From NCBI RefSeq assembly GCF_001514195.1, contig NZ_KQ948738.1:22485-86484 (forward strand): a stretch of 64,000 bases of DNA. Direction: 5' to 3'. Origin of the DNA: Streptomyces griseorubiginosus (GTDB lineage: Bacteria; Actinomycetota; Actinomycetes; Streptomycetales; Streptomycetaceae). Under the pieces are notes generated by a model. That model was not told the origin of the DNA and did not search any database. It was given only the letters and a program-made list of their open reading frames with translations. This document shows, piece by piece, positions 34,982 to 42,690 of the stretch. The translations under genes were made by a program, and so were the position numbers. Position 1 is the stretch's first letter. The number at the start of each line of letters is the position of its first letter.

Positions 34982-35821
34982 GTGAGTGAGAATCAGAACC
35001 TCCTCGCGGAGCAGCGGCGCTCCCTGATCCTGGACGAGGTCCGGCGCCGCGGCGGGGTGCGCGTCAACGAGCTGACGCGGAAGCTCGGCGTGTCGGACAT
35101 GACGGTGCGGCGCGATCTCGACGCTCTGGCCCGCCAGGGTGTGCTCGAGAAGGTGCACGGCGGCGCGGTTCCGGTGGTCGAGGCGAGCACGCACGAGCCG
35201 GGGTTCGAGGCGAAGTCGGGTCTGGAGCTGACCGCGAAGGAGGACATCGCACGGTCCGCCGCGGAGCTGGTCGCGCCGGGTACGGCCATCGCGCTGTCGG
35301 GCGGTACGACGACGTACGCGCTGGCCCACCATCTGCTGGACGTGCCGGACCTGACCGTCGTGACCAACTCGGTGCGGGTGGCCGACGTGTTCCACGCGGC
35401 GCAGCGGACCACGGGGCCCCGGCAGGGGGCGGCGACCGTGGTGCTGACCGGTGGCGTGCGCACGCCGTCGGACTCGCTGGTGGGGCCGGTGGCCGACCAG
35501 GCGATCGGGGCGCTCCACTTCGACGTGCTCTTCCTCGGGGTGCACGGGATATCGGTCGAGGCCGGCCTGTCGACGCCGAACCTCGCGGAGGCCGAGACCA
35601 ACCGCCGGCTGGTGCAGTCGGCACGGCGGGTCGTGGTGGTGGCCGACCACACCAAGTGGGGCACCGTGGGCCTGAGTTCGTTCGCCTCGCTGGAGCAGGT
35701 CGACACGCTGGTGACGGACGCGGGGCTGCCGCGTGCGGCGCGGGCGGAGATCTCGGAGCATCTGCGGCGGCTGGTGGTGGCCGGGGATTCCGGTGAGTCC
35801 GTTGCCGCTGAAGACAGTTGA
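34982..35821 (+). CDS. DeoR-family transcriptional regulator
   Basis: A 279-residue regulator. The N-terminal helix-turn-helix at ~15-60 reads RRRGGVRVNELTRKLGVSDMTVRRDLDALARQGVLEKVHGGA. The DeoR sensor domain follows, with the phosphosugar-site SGGTTTYALAHHL at ~97 and later DVLFLGVHG and ADHTKWG. These proteins sense phosphorylated sugars and repress nearby catabolic genes; no sugar gene is adjacent here. The GTG at 34982 has GGAG 7 bases upstream; an ATG at 34946 (adding 12 residues) is possible. The minus-strand hydrolase gene starts 290 bases to the left. Confidence 0.9.
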   Translation: MSENQNLLAEQRRSLILDEVRRRGGVRVNELTRKLGVSDMTVRRDLDALARQGVLEKVHGGAVPVVEASTHEPGFEAKSGLELTAKEDIARSAAELVAPGTAIALSGGTTTYALAHHLLDVPDLTVVTNSVRVADVFHAAQRTTGPRQGAATVVLTGGVRTPSDSLVGPVADQAIGALHFDVLFLGVHGISVEAGLSTPNLAEAETNRRLVQSARRVVVVADHTKWGTVGLSSFASLEQVDTLVTDAGLPRAARAEISEHLRRLVVAGDSGESVAAEDS

Positions 35822-35871
35822 CTGAGCGTCAGCTAGGGTGACACCTCCTGACACCACGGGAGGGTGTGTCC

Positions 35872-36342
35872 ATGGCTCACCAACTGCGCGAGGTGGGGCT
35901 CGACTTCATCGAGACCGCGCCGGTACGCATGGTGTTCGTGCAGGAGATGTCGGCGCCGCCCGAGGCGGTCTACCAGGCCCTCGCCGAGGACGTCCCCGGG
36001 TGGGAGGAGTGGTTCGCCGCGGTGACCCTCGCCCGCTCCACGGGGGACGGCTCGACCCGCGAGATCCACCTCAAGGGCGGCGGACGCTTCCAGGAGACGG
36101 TCATCGCGGCGAAGGGGCCTGAGGTGTACGCCTACCGCGTCGACGTCGCCAACGCGCCGGGCGCCCGTGCCATAGCCGAGGAATGGCGTCTGACTCCGTC
36201 GGGGGCGGGCACCCAGGTGCGCTGGACGTTCGCCGTGGACGGCACGAGGGCGTTCCGGATGGTCGCGAAGCTCGGACGCGCCGGACTCGGCCGGGCCTTC
36301 CGGGACGCGGTCAGGACACTGGACCGACGGCTCGCGCGCTAG
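35872..36342 (+). CDS. SRPBCC (START/Bet v1-like) family protein
   Basis: A 156-residue single-domain protein: VRMVFVQEMSAPPEAVYQALAEDVPGWEEWFAAVTLA is the characteristic first strands and helix, and GTQVRWTFAVDG plus a C-terminal amphipathic helix (FRDAVRTLDRRLAR) completes the fold. Such proteins bind hydrophobic ligands in a central cavity; polyketide cyclases and coenzyme Q-binding relatives share it. There is no specific prediction. The ATG at 35872 follows GGGAGGG. It starts 50 bases after the DeoR stop and could share its transcript. Confidence 0.85.
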   Translation: MAHQLREVGLDFIETAPVRMVFVQEMSAPPEAVYQALAEDVPGWEEWFAAVTLARSTGDGSTREIHLKGGGRFQETVIAAKGPEVYAYRVDVANAPGARAIAEEWRLTPSGAGTQVRWTFAVDGTRAFRMVAKLGRAGLGRAFRDAVRTLDRRLAR

Positions 36343-36517
36343 GACCTGCGTCGCGCGGATGAGGCATACAGCAACGGCCGCTGCCGCGTGATCCCTGCGG
36401 CGCCGGACATCCGGCACGCCACCCCACTCGCCATGACCAACGCGGCTACACCTTTCTTCGCCCTGCCACCGCTGCAGCCCTGACTATCTGGCTCCGCACG
36501 TGATCGCCCGTCCAGAC

Positions 36518-37483
36518 CTAGTCCTGCGGAGCAGGTACCGGAGCAGGTACCAGGGTGTGCAGCTCACCGGATGCCACCTCCAAGACCGCTTTTCCGGAGA
36601 TCCGACGTCCGCGAAGTGCTTCGGCCGCCTCGTCGAAGCGGTCCCAGGATCCTTGCCAGCCGATCTCGACGGTAAGGGCCCCCTCAGCGGCCAGCTCGGC
36701 GAGAATCGCCAGGTCCGCGCCGACATCGCCCTCGATGACGAAGGACGTCAGCGACTTGGCCGGGCCGACGGTCGCATACGGCGGAAAGACCGCCGACTCC
36801 CCGGATGTCCAGCCGACGCTCTGCACGCTGCCCCCGGGGGCGAGCAGGTTCCATGCCGCGACCAGTTGGGGGCCGCCGACGCTGTCGATGACCACGTCGA
36901 CCGGTCGCTGGATTCCCTCCAGCCCGATCAGCACCTCGTCGGCGCCGGTCTCGGCCAGCCCCTCCCCGCGGGCGGCCGAGCCCACGGACGCGATCACGTG
37001 AGCACCGGCCCGCGCCGCCAGCTGGACGGCGAACCGGCCGACCCCGCCGGCAGCCCCGGTGACCAACACCCTCTTGTCCGGGCCGAGTCCGGCGGCCCTC
37101 AGCGAGCGCAGTGCCGCCACTCCGGCAACCGGCAGGGCCACCGCCCTCGCCGGGTCCAAGCCCTTCGGCACCTCGGCAAGCGCACCCACGTCGATCGCGA
37201 CGCGCTCGGCGAACGCCCCCGCGGTCAGCGCCACCACCTGGGTGCCCATCGCCGGGCCGGTCCCGTCCGCTGCGGCCTGAATCACCACTCCGGCGGCGTC
37301 CGAACCGAGCACCGAACCCACAGGTACCCGCCCGGAGCGGGCGTCGTTGAGGTCGCCGTAGTTCAACGACGCGTGGGAGACGTCCACCAGGACCTGGCCC
37401 GGACCGGGTACGGGGTCGGAAACCTCGGTGAGGCGGACCGCCGCGGATGCCGACGGATCGACGACGAGAGCACGAACAGACAT
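36518..37483 (-). CDS. Zinc-independent quinone-oxidoreductase-like (MDR) enzyme
   Basis: A 321-residue medium-chain dehydrogenase/reductase with the GroES-like N-terminal half (SHASLNYGDLNDARSG) and a Rossmann half with VLVTGAAGGVGRFAVQLAARAG. The catalytic zinc ligands of alcohol dehydrogenases are absent, which fits NADPH:quinone oxidoreductases of the crotonase/zeta-crystallin type. It probably reduces quinones or enones. A divergent HxlR-type gene lies 77 bases away, the usual genetic pairing for this family, but that regulator is now disrupted. Start ATG at 37483. The C-terminus carries a VPAP repeat from a 12-bp tandem duplication. Confidence 0.87.
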   Translation of the reverse strand: MSVRALVVDPSASAAVRLTEVSDPVPGPGQVLVDVSHASLNYGDLNDARSGRVPVGSVLGSDAAGVVIQAAADGTGPAMGTQVVALTAGAFAERVAIDVGALAEVPKGLDPARAVALPVAGVAALRSLRAAGLGPDKRVLVTGAAGGVGRFAVQLAARAGAHVIASVGSAARGEGLAETGADEVLIGLEGIQRPVDVVIDSVGGPQLVAAWNLLAPGGSVQSVGWTSGESAVFPPYATVGPAKSLTSFVIEGDVGADLAILAELAAEGALTVEIGWQGSWDRFDEAAEALRGRRISGKAVLEVASGELHTLVPAPVPAPQD

Positions 37484-37560
37484 CTGTTCCCCCTTGGTTC
37501 ACCATCTGTAACAGCAGTCATCATCGATAACCTTGCTGCTCAGCGAAAGGAGGCACTTTC

Positions 37561-37895
37561 ATGTCACGCAGTCACACCCGTGTTACCGACGCACTGAGGG
37601 ACGAAGCCTGCTGCTCCACTTGCCCGCCACGCGGTCGAGCACCTCAGTGACGGGTGGCATCAGCCGACGGATGCTCACCCTCAACCTGCGCAGGCTAGAG
37701 CGAGACGGACTGCTCGTTCGCACCGTTTATCCGACCGTGCCGCCCAAGGTCGAGTACAGCCTCACGCCCATGGCCCAGGAGCTCCACGCTTCGCTGACCG
37801 GTCTGGTGGGCTGGGCCGAGCGGCATCGGGCCGCCATCACCGAGGCCCGCGCCGCCTACGACACTCTGACGAAGCAGGAACCCGACGCTGACTGA
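37561..37895 (+). pseudogene. HxlR-type regulator, frameshifted and internally deleted
   Basis: The ATG at 37561 has a strong Shine-Dalgarno (AAAGGAGG at about 37548-37555) and opens with MSRSHTRVTDALRDEAC, the usual HxlR N-terminus. The frame then breaks, reading to a TGA at 37648-37650. The C-terminal half continues in another frame as GGISRRMLTLNLRRLERDGLLVRTVYPTVPPKVEYSLTPMAQELH, a textbook HxlR wing and helix, to the stop at 37895. Compared with a ~120-residue family member, about 15-20 residues covering the first DNA-recognition helices (the PVRDVL..GDKW part) are missing. The gene cannot make a normal regulator. A C-terminal peptide could in principle be translated from an internal start. 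Confidence 0.85.
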
Positions 37896-37943
37896 ACGGG
37901 CACGAAACGCCGGGACAGGTACTAGCGGCGCGGCCGGTGGGGT

Positions 37944-39068
37944 TCAGGTGGGCCAGACGCCCGTCTTGAGCAGGGTGGTGATCGCGGTGGTGTACGGCTC
38001 GATGTCCAGGCCCTGTTCGGTCAGCCAGGTGTCGGAGTAGTACTTGTCGAGGTAGCGGTCGCCGGGGTCGCAGAGCAGGGTGACGACGCTTCCCCGCCGT
38101 CCCTCGGCCACCATCTCGGCGATGATCTTCAGGGCGCTCCACAGGCCGGTGCCGGTCGAGCCGCCCGCCTTGCGGCCGATGGCCTGTTCCAGGGCCCGCA
38201 CGGCCGCGACGCTGGCCGCGTCGGGGACCTTCATCATGCGGTCGATCGCGCCGGGCACGAAGCTCGGCTCCATGCGGGGCCGGCCGATGCCCTCGATACG
38301 CGAACCGCAGTCGCAGGTGACGTCCGGATCGCCGGTGGTCCAGCCCTCGAAGAAACAGGAGTTCTCCGGATCGGCCACACAGATGCGGGTGTCGTGCTGC
38401 ATGTAGTGGACGTACCGGGCGATGGTCGCCGAGGTGCCGCCGGTGCCGGCCGTGGCGACGATCCAGGCCGGTTCCGGAAAACGCTCCAACTCCAGTTGGC
38501 GGAAGATGGATTCGGCGATGTTGTTGTTGCCGCGCCAGTCCGTGGCCCGTTCCGCGTAGGTGAACTGGTCCATGTAGTGGCCGCCCGTCTCCACCGCGAG
38601 GCGGGCGGACTCCTCGTACATCGTGCGCGAGTCGTCCACGAAGTGGCACCGCCCGCCGTGGAACTCGATGAGGCGGATCTTCTCGGCGCTCGTCGTGCGG
38701 GGCATGACCGCGATGAAGGGCACGCCGATCAGCTTCGCGAAGTACGCCTCGGAGACGGCCGTCGAACCGCTGGACGCCTCGATCACCGGGCGGCCGGGCC
38801 GGATCCAGCCATTGCAGAGACCGTAGAGGAAGAGCGAGCGGGCGAGTCGGTGTTTCAGGCTGCCCGTCGGGTGCGTCGACTCGTCCTTGAGGTACAGGTC
38901 GATGCCCCAGCTGTCGGGCAGCGGGAAGCGCAGCAGGTGGGTGTCGGCCGAGCGGTTGGCGTCGGCCTGGACCTTGCGGACGGCTTCTTTCAGCCAGCCG
39001 CGGTAGGCGGGGTCGCTGTGGTCGACATCGAGTGTGTCGCCGGTCCGGGTCTGCTGAGGGGTGCTCAC
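37944..39068 (-). CDS. PLP-dependent cysteine synthase family protein (Cds1-like L-cysteine desulfhydrase)
   Basis: A 374-residue PLP enzyme of the cysteine synthase fold. The PLP Lys is K72 in LKDESTHPTGSLKHRLA, followed by EASSGSTAVSEA (phosphate loop) and TGTGLWSALK. The N-terminal DANRSADTHLLRFPLP segment matches mycobacterial Cds1, which degrades cysteine to pyruvate, ammonia and sulfide. CDCGSRIEGIG contributes two Cys residues. The GTG at 39068 has AAGGAG 8 bases upstream; the open frame upstream is spurious. It is followed downstream by the convergent HxlR remnant. I infer the function from family resemblance. Confidence 0.85.
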   Translation of the reverse strand: MSTPQQTRTGDTLDVDHSDPAYRGWLKEAVRKVQADANRSADTHLLRFPLPDSWGIDLYLKDESTHPTGSLKHRLARSLFLYGLCNGWIRPGRPVIEASSGSTAVSEAYFAKLIGVPFIAVMPRTTSAEKIRLIEFHGGRCHFVDDSRTMYEESARLAVETGGHYMDQFTYAERATDWRGNNNIAESIFRQLELERFPEPAWIVATAGTGGTSATIARYVHYMQHDTRICVADPENSCFFEGWTTGDPDVTCDCGSRIEGIGRPRMEPSFVPGAIDRMMKVPDAASVAAVRALEQAIGRKAGGSTGTGLWSALKIIAEMVAEGRRGSVVTLLCDPGDRYLDKYYSDTWLTEQGLDIEPYTTAITTLLKTGVWPT

Positions 39069-39413
39069 GACAGGGCTCCTTACGCTGCGCGCCGACGGCG
39101 GATCGCGCGGCCGACTCTTCGATCATAGACACCTTCCACACGCTTCTCACCTGCATAAACGCACCTTTGAGAGCCCCAAAGGCACCCCTGGGGTCGCCGA
39201 CCGTCCGACCCCGGGGGCGCATTCGGAGAGTGCTCCCTGCGCGCCCGCCCGGGCCTCATGCGCACTGGTGCTCGGCGTCCATGGCGGGCAGACTGCACCG
39301 CGCGGGACGAGGTCCCGAACGGGGGCGCACACTGGATCACGACAGGAGCCGGCTCTCGGTCCTCGCGGGAGCACGGGCCGGCACACCGAAGCGCGCAAGA
39401 GGGGCGGGACGGC
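39069..39413. other. Intergenic region, no gene seen
   Basis: A 345-base gap between the divergent Cds1-like gene and the small gene at 39414. It contains a short hairpin-capable CTTTG...CAAAG near 39168-39184, upstream of the Cds1-like gene, but nothing that I can call a riboswitch or attenuator. No coding frame is credible. Confidence 0.5.
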
Positions 39414-39737
39414 ATGGCGGAGCCGGAGTTCACGGCTACGGGCGTCCGGATCGGCAAGAGGTTGCGCTCACTCACCCGGGCCGGTCAGGTCCGGATCAGC
39501 GACGGCCGACTGGAACTGCTCACCAGTTACGGCAGCGAGATCGACAGCGCGCCGGTACAGGCGGTGCGAGCCTCGAAGCCTTGGTTCGCGCCCGAGGACC
39601 GGGCCCTCGCGGACCTCAACGGGAACCGGTATCTGCTCACCCTGGGCCAGCACGATCCGCCTCCGGGTGAGCCGGGGCCGCCCGCGGCCCGCCGTTTCAT
39701 CGAGGCCGTGCGCAGGGCGGCCGGGCGCCGCGGCTGA
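39414..39737 (+). CDS. Small conserved-looking protein of unknown function
   Basis: A 107-residue protein. The start ATG at 39414 follows GAGGGGCGGG and begins MAEPEFTATGVRIGKRLRSL. It has no signal peptide, membrane helix or recognisable motif; mixed charged and aliphatic sequence suggests a small soluble fold (VRISDGRLELLTSYGSEIDSAPV). The frame extends upstream but that part is unlike protein. I do not recognise the family, and it could be a DUF of Streptomyces. Codon usage is typical of the genome. Confidence 0.7.
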   Translation: MAEPEFTATGVRIGKRLRSLTRAGQVRISDGRLELLTSYGSEIDSAPVQAVRASKPWFAPEDRALADLNGNRYLLTLGQHDPPPGEPGPPAARRFIEAVRRAAGRRG

Positions 39738-39951
39738 GCCGTCGCACGGTGTGGGTGGGGGCGGTCGACCGCGAGTTGCGGTACCGCGCCTCCTGCGTCA
39801 CGCTGTTCTCACATCACTCTCGGTTTACCGGCGATTACGCTGCGAACCAGCCCGCCGGGCACGACGGCAGGCGGCCGTTTCCACTCCGGCATCCTGCTGG
39901 ATCGATCCGAACTCCGTGTTCTTCCGGACCTCACGTCGGGGAGTCGCAGCC

Positions 39952-40497
39952 GTGATCAGTCATCCGAGCAGGCACTGCGCGGTGGAGCTCCAGGCTCTGC
40001 CGTCGCGGATCGGCCAGGTCCGCAGAATCCTTTCCGCGCAATTGCGCTACTGGCATCTGGATCCCCTCATCGACCGGGCCGCACTCGGTGTGACGGAGCT
40101 GTTGACCAACGTCCACCTGCATGCCCAGCCCGACAAGACATGCACCGTGGAGATCGAGCTGCTGCTCGACCGGCTCACGGTCTCGGTGCACGACCACGAC
40201 CCGCGTCTGCCGGTCGTGGCCGACCTCAGGGACACCGAGCCGCTCGCCACGTGCGGGCGCGGGCTCGCGATGGTCGCCGCGGTCAGCGAGAGCTGGGGTG
40301 TGCGGCCGGAGGGCGAGTCGGGCAAGGTCGTGTGGTTCACGCTGCCCACGCCCGCCGCCGCTCGGCCACGGCCCGCCGCCGCCACGCGTCCGCCACGGCG
40401 GAAGGTCGCCGTACCGGAGAAGGCCGCGCTCATGTTCGCCGAGGTCGAGGTCCGCAGGCCCGAACACGCTCCCGCCCGGTCCGCCGTTGCCGGCTGA
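39952..40497 (+). CDS. ATP-binding regulator, RsbW-type anti-sigma factor-like kinase
   Basis: A 181-residue HATPase-fold protein. The ATP N-box is LIDRAALGVTELLTNVHLHA, then VHDHDPRLPVVADLRDTEP and CGRGLAMVAAVSESWGV give the G1/G2 region. Residues after ~140 are a Pro/Arg-rich tail. This is the common Streptomyces type, phosphorylating anti-anti-sigma proteins or binding sigma factors. No partner gene (RsbV-type STAS, sigma, or PP2C phosphatase) is adjacent. The GTG at 39952 has GGGGAG 9 bases upstream. Confidence 0.87.
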   Translation: MISHPSRHCAVELQALPSRIGQVRRILSAQLRYWHLDPLIDRAALGVTELLTNVHLHAQPDKTCTVEIELLLDRLTVSVHDHDPRLPVVADLRDTEPLATCGRGLAMVAAVSESWGVRPEGESGKVVWFTLPTPAAARPRPAAATRPPRRKVAVPEKAALMFAEVEVRRPEHAPARSAVAG

Positions 40498-40600
40498 CCG
40501 GGCGGTGAGAACGCCTTCCCATCGAGGGTCGGCGCCGGCACGACGGTGGTACCGCAATCGAACACGTTGCAGGCGTCACGCCCCGTCGCGCTGGACGGCG

Positions 40601-40660
40601 TCGCACTCCGCGCCCCTTGCCCGCCGTACGTCACACTCCGCGCCCCTTGCCCGCCGTACG
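40601..40660. repeat. 30-bp tandem duplication at the end of the SHOCT gene
   Basis: Two 30-bp copies (40601-40630, 40631-40660) differ at one base (TCG versus TCA at the start), each containing CACTCCGCGCCCCTTGCCCG. The right copy holds the stop codon of the SHOCT reading frame (TGA at 40631-40633); the extra copy lies just beyond it. Confidence 0.9.
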
Positions 40661-40923
40661 GCCGAACTGTTCGTCCAGGACGGACAGCCGGCGCCAGTAC
40701 TCGTCCTCGTCGATCTCGCCGGAGGCGAAGCGGCGGCCGAGCAGGGTGAGCGGCGAGTCGTCGGAGGGGCCCGAGTCGGCCATGGCCCGCCAGGGTCCGC
40801 GGCGGCCGCGCCATGCGGTTGGCGCAGGACGGTGACGGCGCCGACCACGACGGCCGCCCAGATCAGCGGGAAGAAGAGAATCCACGGGCCGGGGCCGCCG
40901 TCCCAGTGCGCGAGTGTCTGCAT
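40631..40923 (-). pseudogene. Frameshifted small membrane protein with SHOCT domain
   Basis: Two frames together match one gene. Reading from the ATG at 40923 gives MQTLAHWDGGPGPWILFFPL, then a hydrophobic helix (IWAAVVVGAVTVLR). A second frame, one base offset, continues as TAWRGRRGPWRAMADSGPSDDSPLTLLGRRFASGEIDEDEYWRRLSVLDEQFGR, a typical SHOCT domain. The shift lies near 40825-40832 and corresponds to one missing base. An intact protein would be ~97 residues: one helix plus SHOCT, a domain for oligomerization. It may be a true mutation or a sequencing error. It faces the TetR operon divergently. Confidence 0.8.
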
Positions 40924-41060
40924 GTCGGTTCATCTCCCTGGAGTTCCTGACCATCTCGTTCGGTGCTGCTTCGAGAGTGGCTCCGGGGAGGGGGTCGGGT
41001 CGTCGTACGGCGAGCGGCTGTGGGTGTACCTCGTGGGGAGTACGCGGCGTGCTCGACTTC

Positions 41061-41080
41061 TGTAACTACTAGTATGTACA
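41061..41080. promoter_or_regulatory. Palindromic operator upstream of the TetR operon
   Basis: TGTAACTACTAGTATGTACA is symmetric at 16 of 20 positions, with a perfect TACTAGTA core and TGTA/TACA ends, in a very AT-rich pocket nine bases before the TetR start codon. It is well placed for autoregulation by the TetR-family protein encoded next. Confidence 0.8.
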
Positions 41081-41088
41081 GTGAGCGT

Positions 41089-41652
41089 ATGAGCACTCCG
41101 GACCGACTGATCGAGTCCACGCGCGAGCTGCTGTGGGAGCGCGGCTACGTGGGCACCAGCCCCAAGGCCATCCTGCAGCGGGCGGGCGCCGGACAGGGCA
41201 GCATGTACCACCACTTCAAGGGCAAGCCCGACCTCGCGCTGGCCGCGATCCGGCGTACCGCCGAGGAGCTGCTGGCCGCCGCCGAGGGCGTGCTCGACGG
41301 CCCGGGCACACCGTACGAGCGCATCGAGGCGTACCTGCGGCGCGAGCGTGACGTACTGCGCGGCTGCCCGATCGGCCGGCTCACGATGGACCCGGACGTG
41401 ATCGCCAGCGACGAACTGCGCGCACCGGTCGACGAGACGCTCGACCGGATCCGTGAGCGCATCGCCGGGATCGTCGAAGAGGGCAAGGAGCAGGGGCAGT
41501 TCGCAACCTGGCTGGACGGTGAGGAGATCGCGGCGACCGTCCTCGCCACCGTCCAGGGAGGCTATGTGCTCGCCCGCGCCTCCGGCTCGCCCGCCGCGTT
41601 CGACACGGGGGTGCGGGGTCTGCTCTCGCTCCTCGCTCCCCGAGCGTCGTGA
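41089..41652 (+). CDS. TetR/AcrR-family transcriptional regulator
   Basis: A 187-residue regulator. The DNA-binding domain covers ~1-50: TPDRLIESTRELLWERGYVGTSPKAILQRAGAGQGSMYHHFKGKPDLALA, with the canonical GSMYHHFKGK recognition motif. The ligand domain is of the TetR_C type common near small catabolic operons. The ATG at 41089 (MSTPDRL) is used; the ATG at 41074 is possible but falls inside the palindrome. It is the first gene of the operon with cupin, DUF4865 and phosphotriesterase genes, and likely represses it. Confidence 0.9.
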   Translation: MSTPDRLIESTRELLWERGYVGTSPKAILQRAGAGQGSMYHHFKGKPDLALAAIRRTAEELLAAAEGVLDGPGTPYERIEAYLRRERDVLRGCPIGRLTMDPDVIASDELRAPVDETLDRIRERIAGIVEEGKEQGQFATWLDGEEIAATVLATVQGGYVLARASGSPAAFDTGVRGLLSLLAPRAS

Positions 41653-41675
41653 CTCCCAGAGCGTCGTAACTCACC
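41642..41675. repeat. Two 17-bp direct repeats at the end of the TetR gene
   Basis: GAGCGTCGTGACTCCCA (41642-41658) and GAGCGTCGTAACTCACC (41659-41675) follow each other with no gap. The first contains the stop codon of the TetR gene (TGA, 41650-41652), and the second lies just downstream. Confidence 0.85.
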
Positions 41676-41698
41676 GAGCCCGTAAAGGACTTCACTCA

Positions 41699-42094
41699 GT
41701 GCAGATCACCCGACAGCGCCCCGAGACCCGGCAGGGACCGGCCGAGAACTTCACCGGGACGGTGTGGCTCGACGAGATCGCCGCGCCCGCCGCCCCCTCC
41801 CGACTGCGGATGTTCAACGTCCACTTCGCGCCCGGCGCGCACACCGCCTGGCACCGGCACCCGCACGGCCAGGTGCTGCACGTGCTGGAGGGCGAGGGGC
41901 TGGTGCAGCGCCGGGGCGGAGCCGTGGAACCGATCCGCGCGGGCGACACCGTGTGGATCGAACCGGGCGAGTGGCACTGGCACGGTGCCGGGCCGCGCAC
42001 CTTCATGACGCATCTCGCGGTCGTGGAGGCCGCGGAGGACGGCACCACCACCGACTGGGGCGCCCTCGTCACCGCCGAGGACCACTCCGCCTGA
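41699..42094 (+). CDS. Cupin domain protein
   Basis: A 131-residue single-domain cupin. Metal-binding motif 1 is HTAWHRHPHGQVLHVLEGEG, and motif 2 is GEWHWHGAGPRTFMTHLAV. Such proteins of carboxymuconolactone-decarboxylase-associated type may be dioxygenases or isomerases; specificity is unknown. GTG at 41699 has AAAGGA upstream. Second gene of the TetR operon; 46 bases after TetR and 11 before the DUF4865 gene. The metal ligands look intact. Confidence 0.9.
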   Translation: MQITRQRPETRQGPAENFTGTVWLDEIAAPAAPSRLRMFNVHFAPGAHTAWHRHPHGQVLHVLEGEGLVQRRGGAVEPIRAGDTVWIEPGEWHWHGAGPRTFMTHLAVVEAAEDGTTTDWGALVTAEDHSA

Positions 42095-42105
42095 GGAGGC
42101 GACCG

Positions 42106-42690
42106 ATGCACGCGATGCAGTACGAGCTCACCTTGCCGGCCGACTACGACATGACCGTCATCCGCGGCCGGGTCGCCCGGATCGGGCATCTGCTCGACGA
42201 CTGGGAGGGCCTCGGCCTCAAGACGTACCTGATGCGCGAGCGCGGGGTGAACGGCTCACCGGTCAACCAGTACGCGCCCTTCTACCTCTGGAACACCGTG
42301 GAGGGCATGAACGGCTTCCTGTGGGGAGGCGGCTTCCAGGGGCTGAGCAACGACTTCGGGCGTCCGTCGGTGCGCCAGTGGACAGGGCTGTCGTACGAGG
42401 AGGGCGGCGCCGTCGGCTCCCCCGCCCGGTCGGCCGTACGACGGCGTGAACCGGTGCCCGAGGGGGTGGAGTTGGCCGAGGTGACGGCGGAGGCGGTGGC
42501 GGACACGGAGCGGCTGGCCGGGGAGGACGGGGCGGTCCTCGCCGCCGTCGCCGTGGACACGGCCGGTTGGGAGTTCGTGCACTTCTCGCTCTGGGCTCAC
42601 GAGGCTCCCAAGGCAGCCGGTGACGTGTTCGAAGTGCTGCACGTCTCGGCGCCCGGGCGGGAGCGATTGCCGCGGGGACGCCAGTGGTGA
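42106..42690 (+). CDS. DUF4865-type protein
   Basis: A 194-residue protein of the DUF4865 family (MHAMQYELTLPADYDMTVIRGRVARIGHLLDDWEGLGLKTYLMRE ... NQYAPFYLWNTVEGMNGFLWGGGFQGL). The first ~100 residues are the most diagnostic; the fold is dimeric ferredoxin-like by my reading and the function is not established. GAGGAGGCGACCG precedes the ATG at 42106, a very strong ribosome-binding site. The last codons overlap the start of the phosphotriesterase-like gene by a few bases, so the two are coupled. Confidence 0.85.
   Translation: MHAMQYELTLPADYDMTVIRGRVARIGHLLDDWEGLGLKTYLMRERGVNGSPVNQYAPFYLWNTVEGMNGFLWGGGFQGLSNDFGRPSVRQWTGLSYEEGGAVGSPARSAVRRREPVPEGVELAEVTAEAVADTERLAGEDGAVLAAVAVDTAGWEFVHFSLWAHEAPKAAGDVFEVLHVSAPGRERLPRGRQW

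Noticed and set aside
39069..39413. SAM or cysteine riboswitch/attenuator upstream of the Cds1-like gene
   Set aside because: Only a short hairpin is visible; I could not match the conserved core of any riboswitch, and no Cys-rich leader peptide is present.
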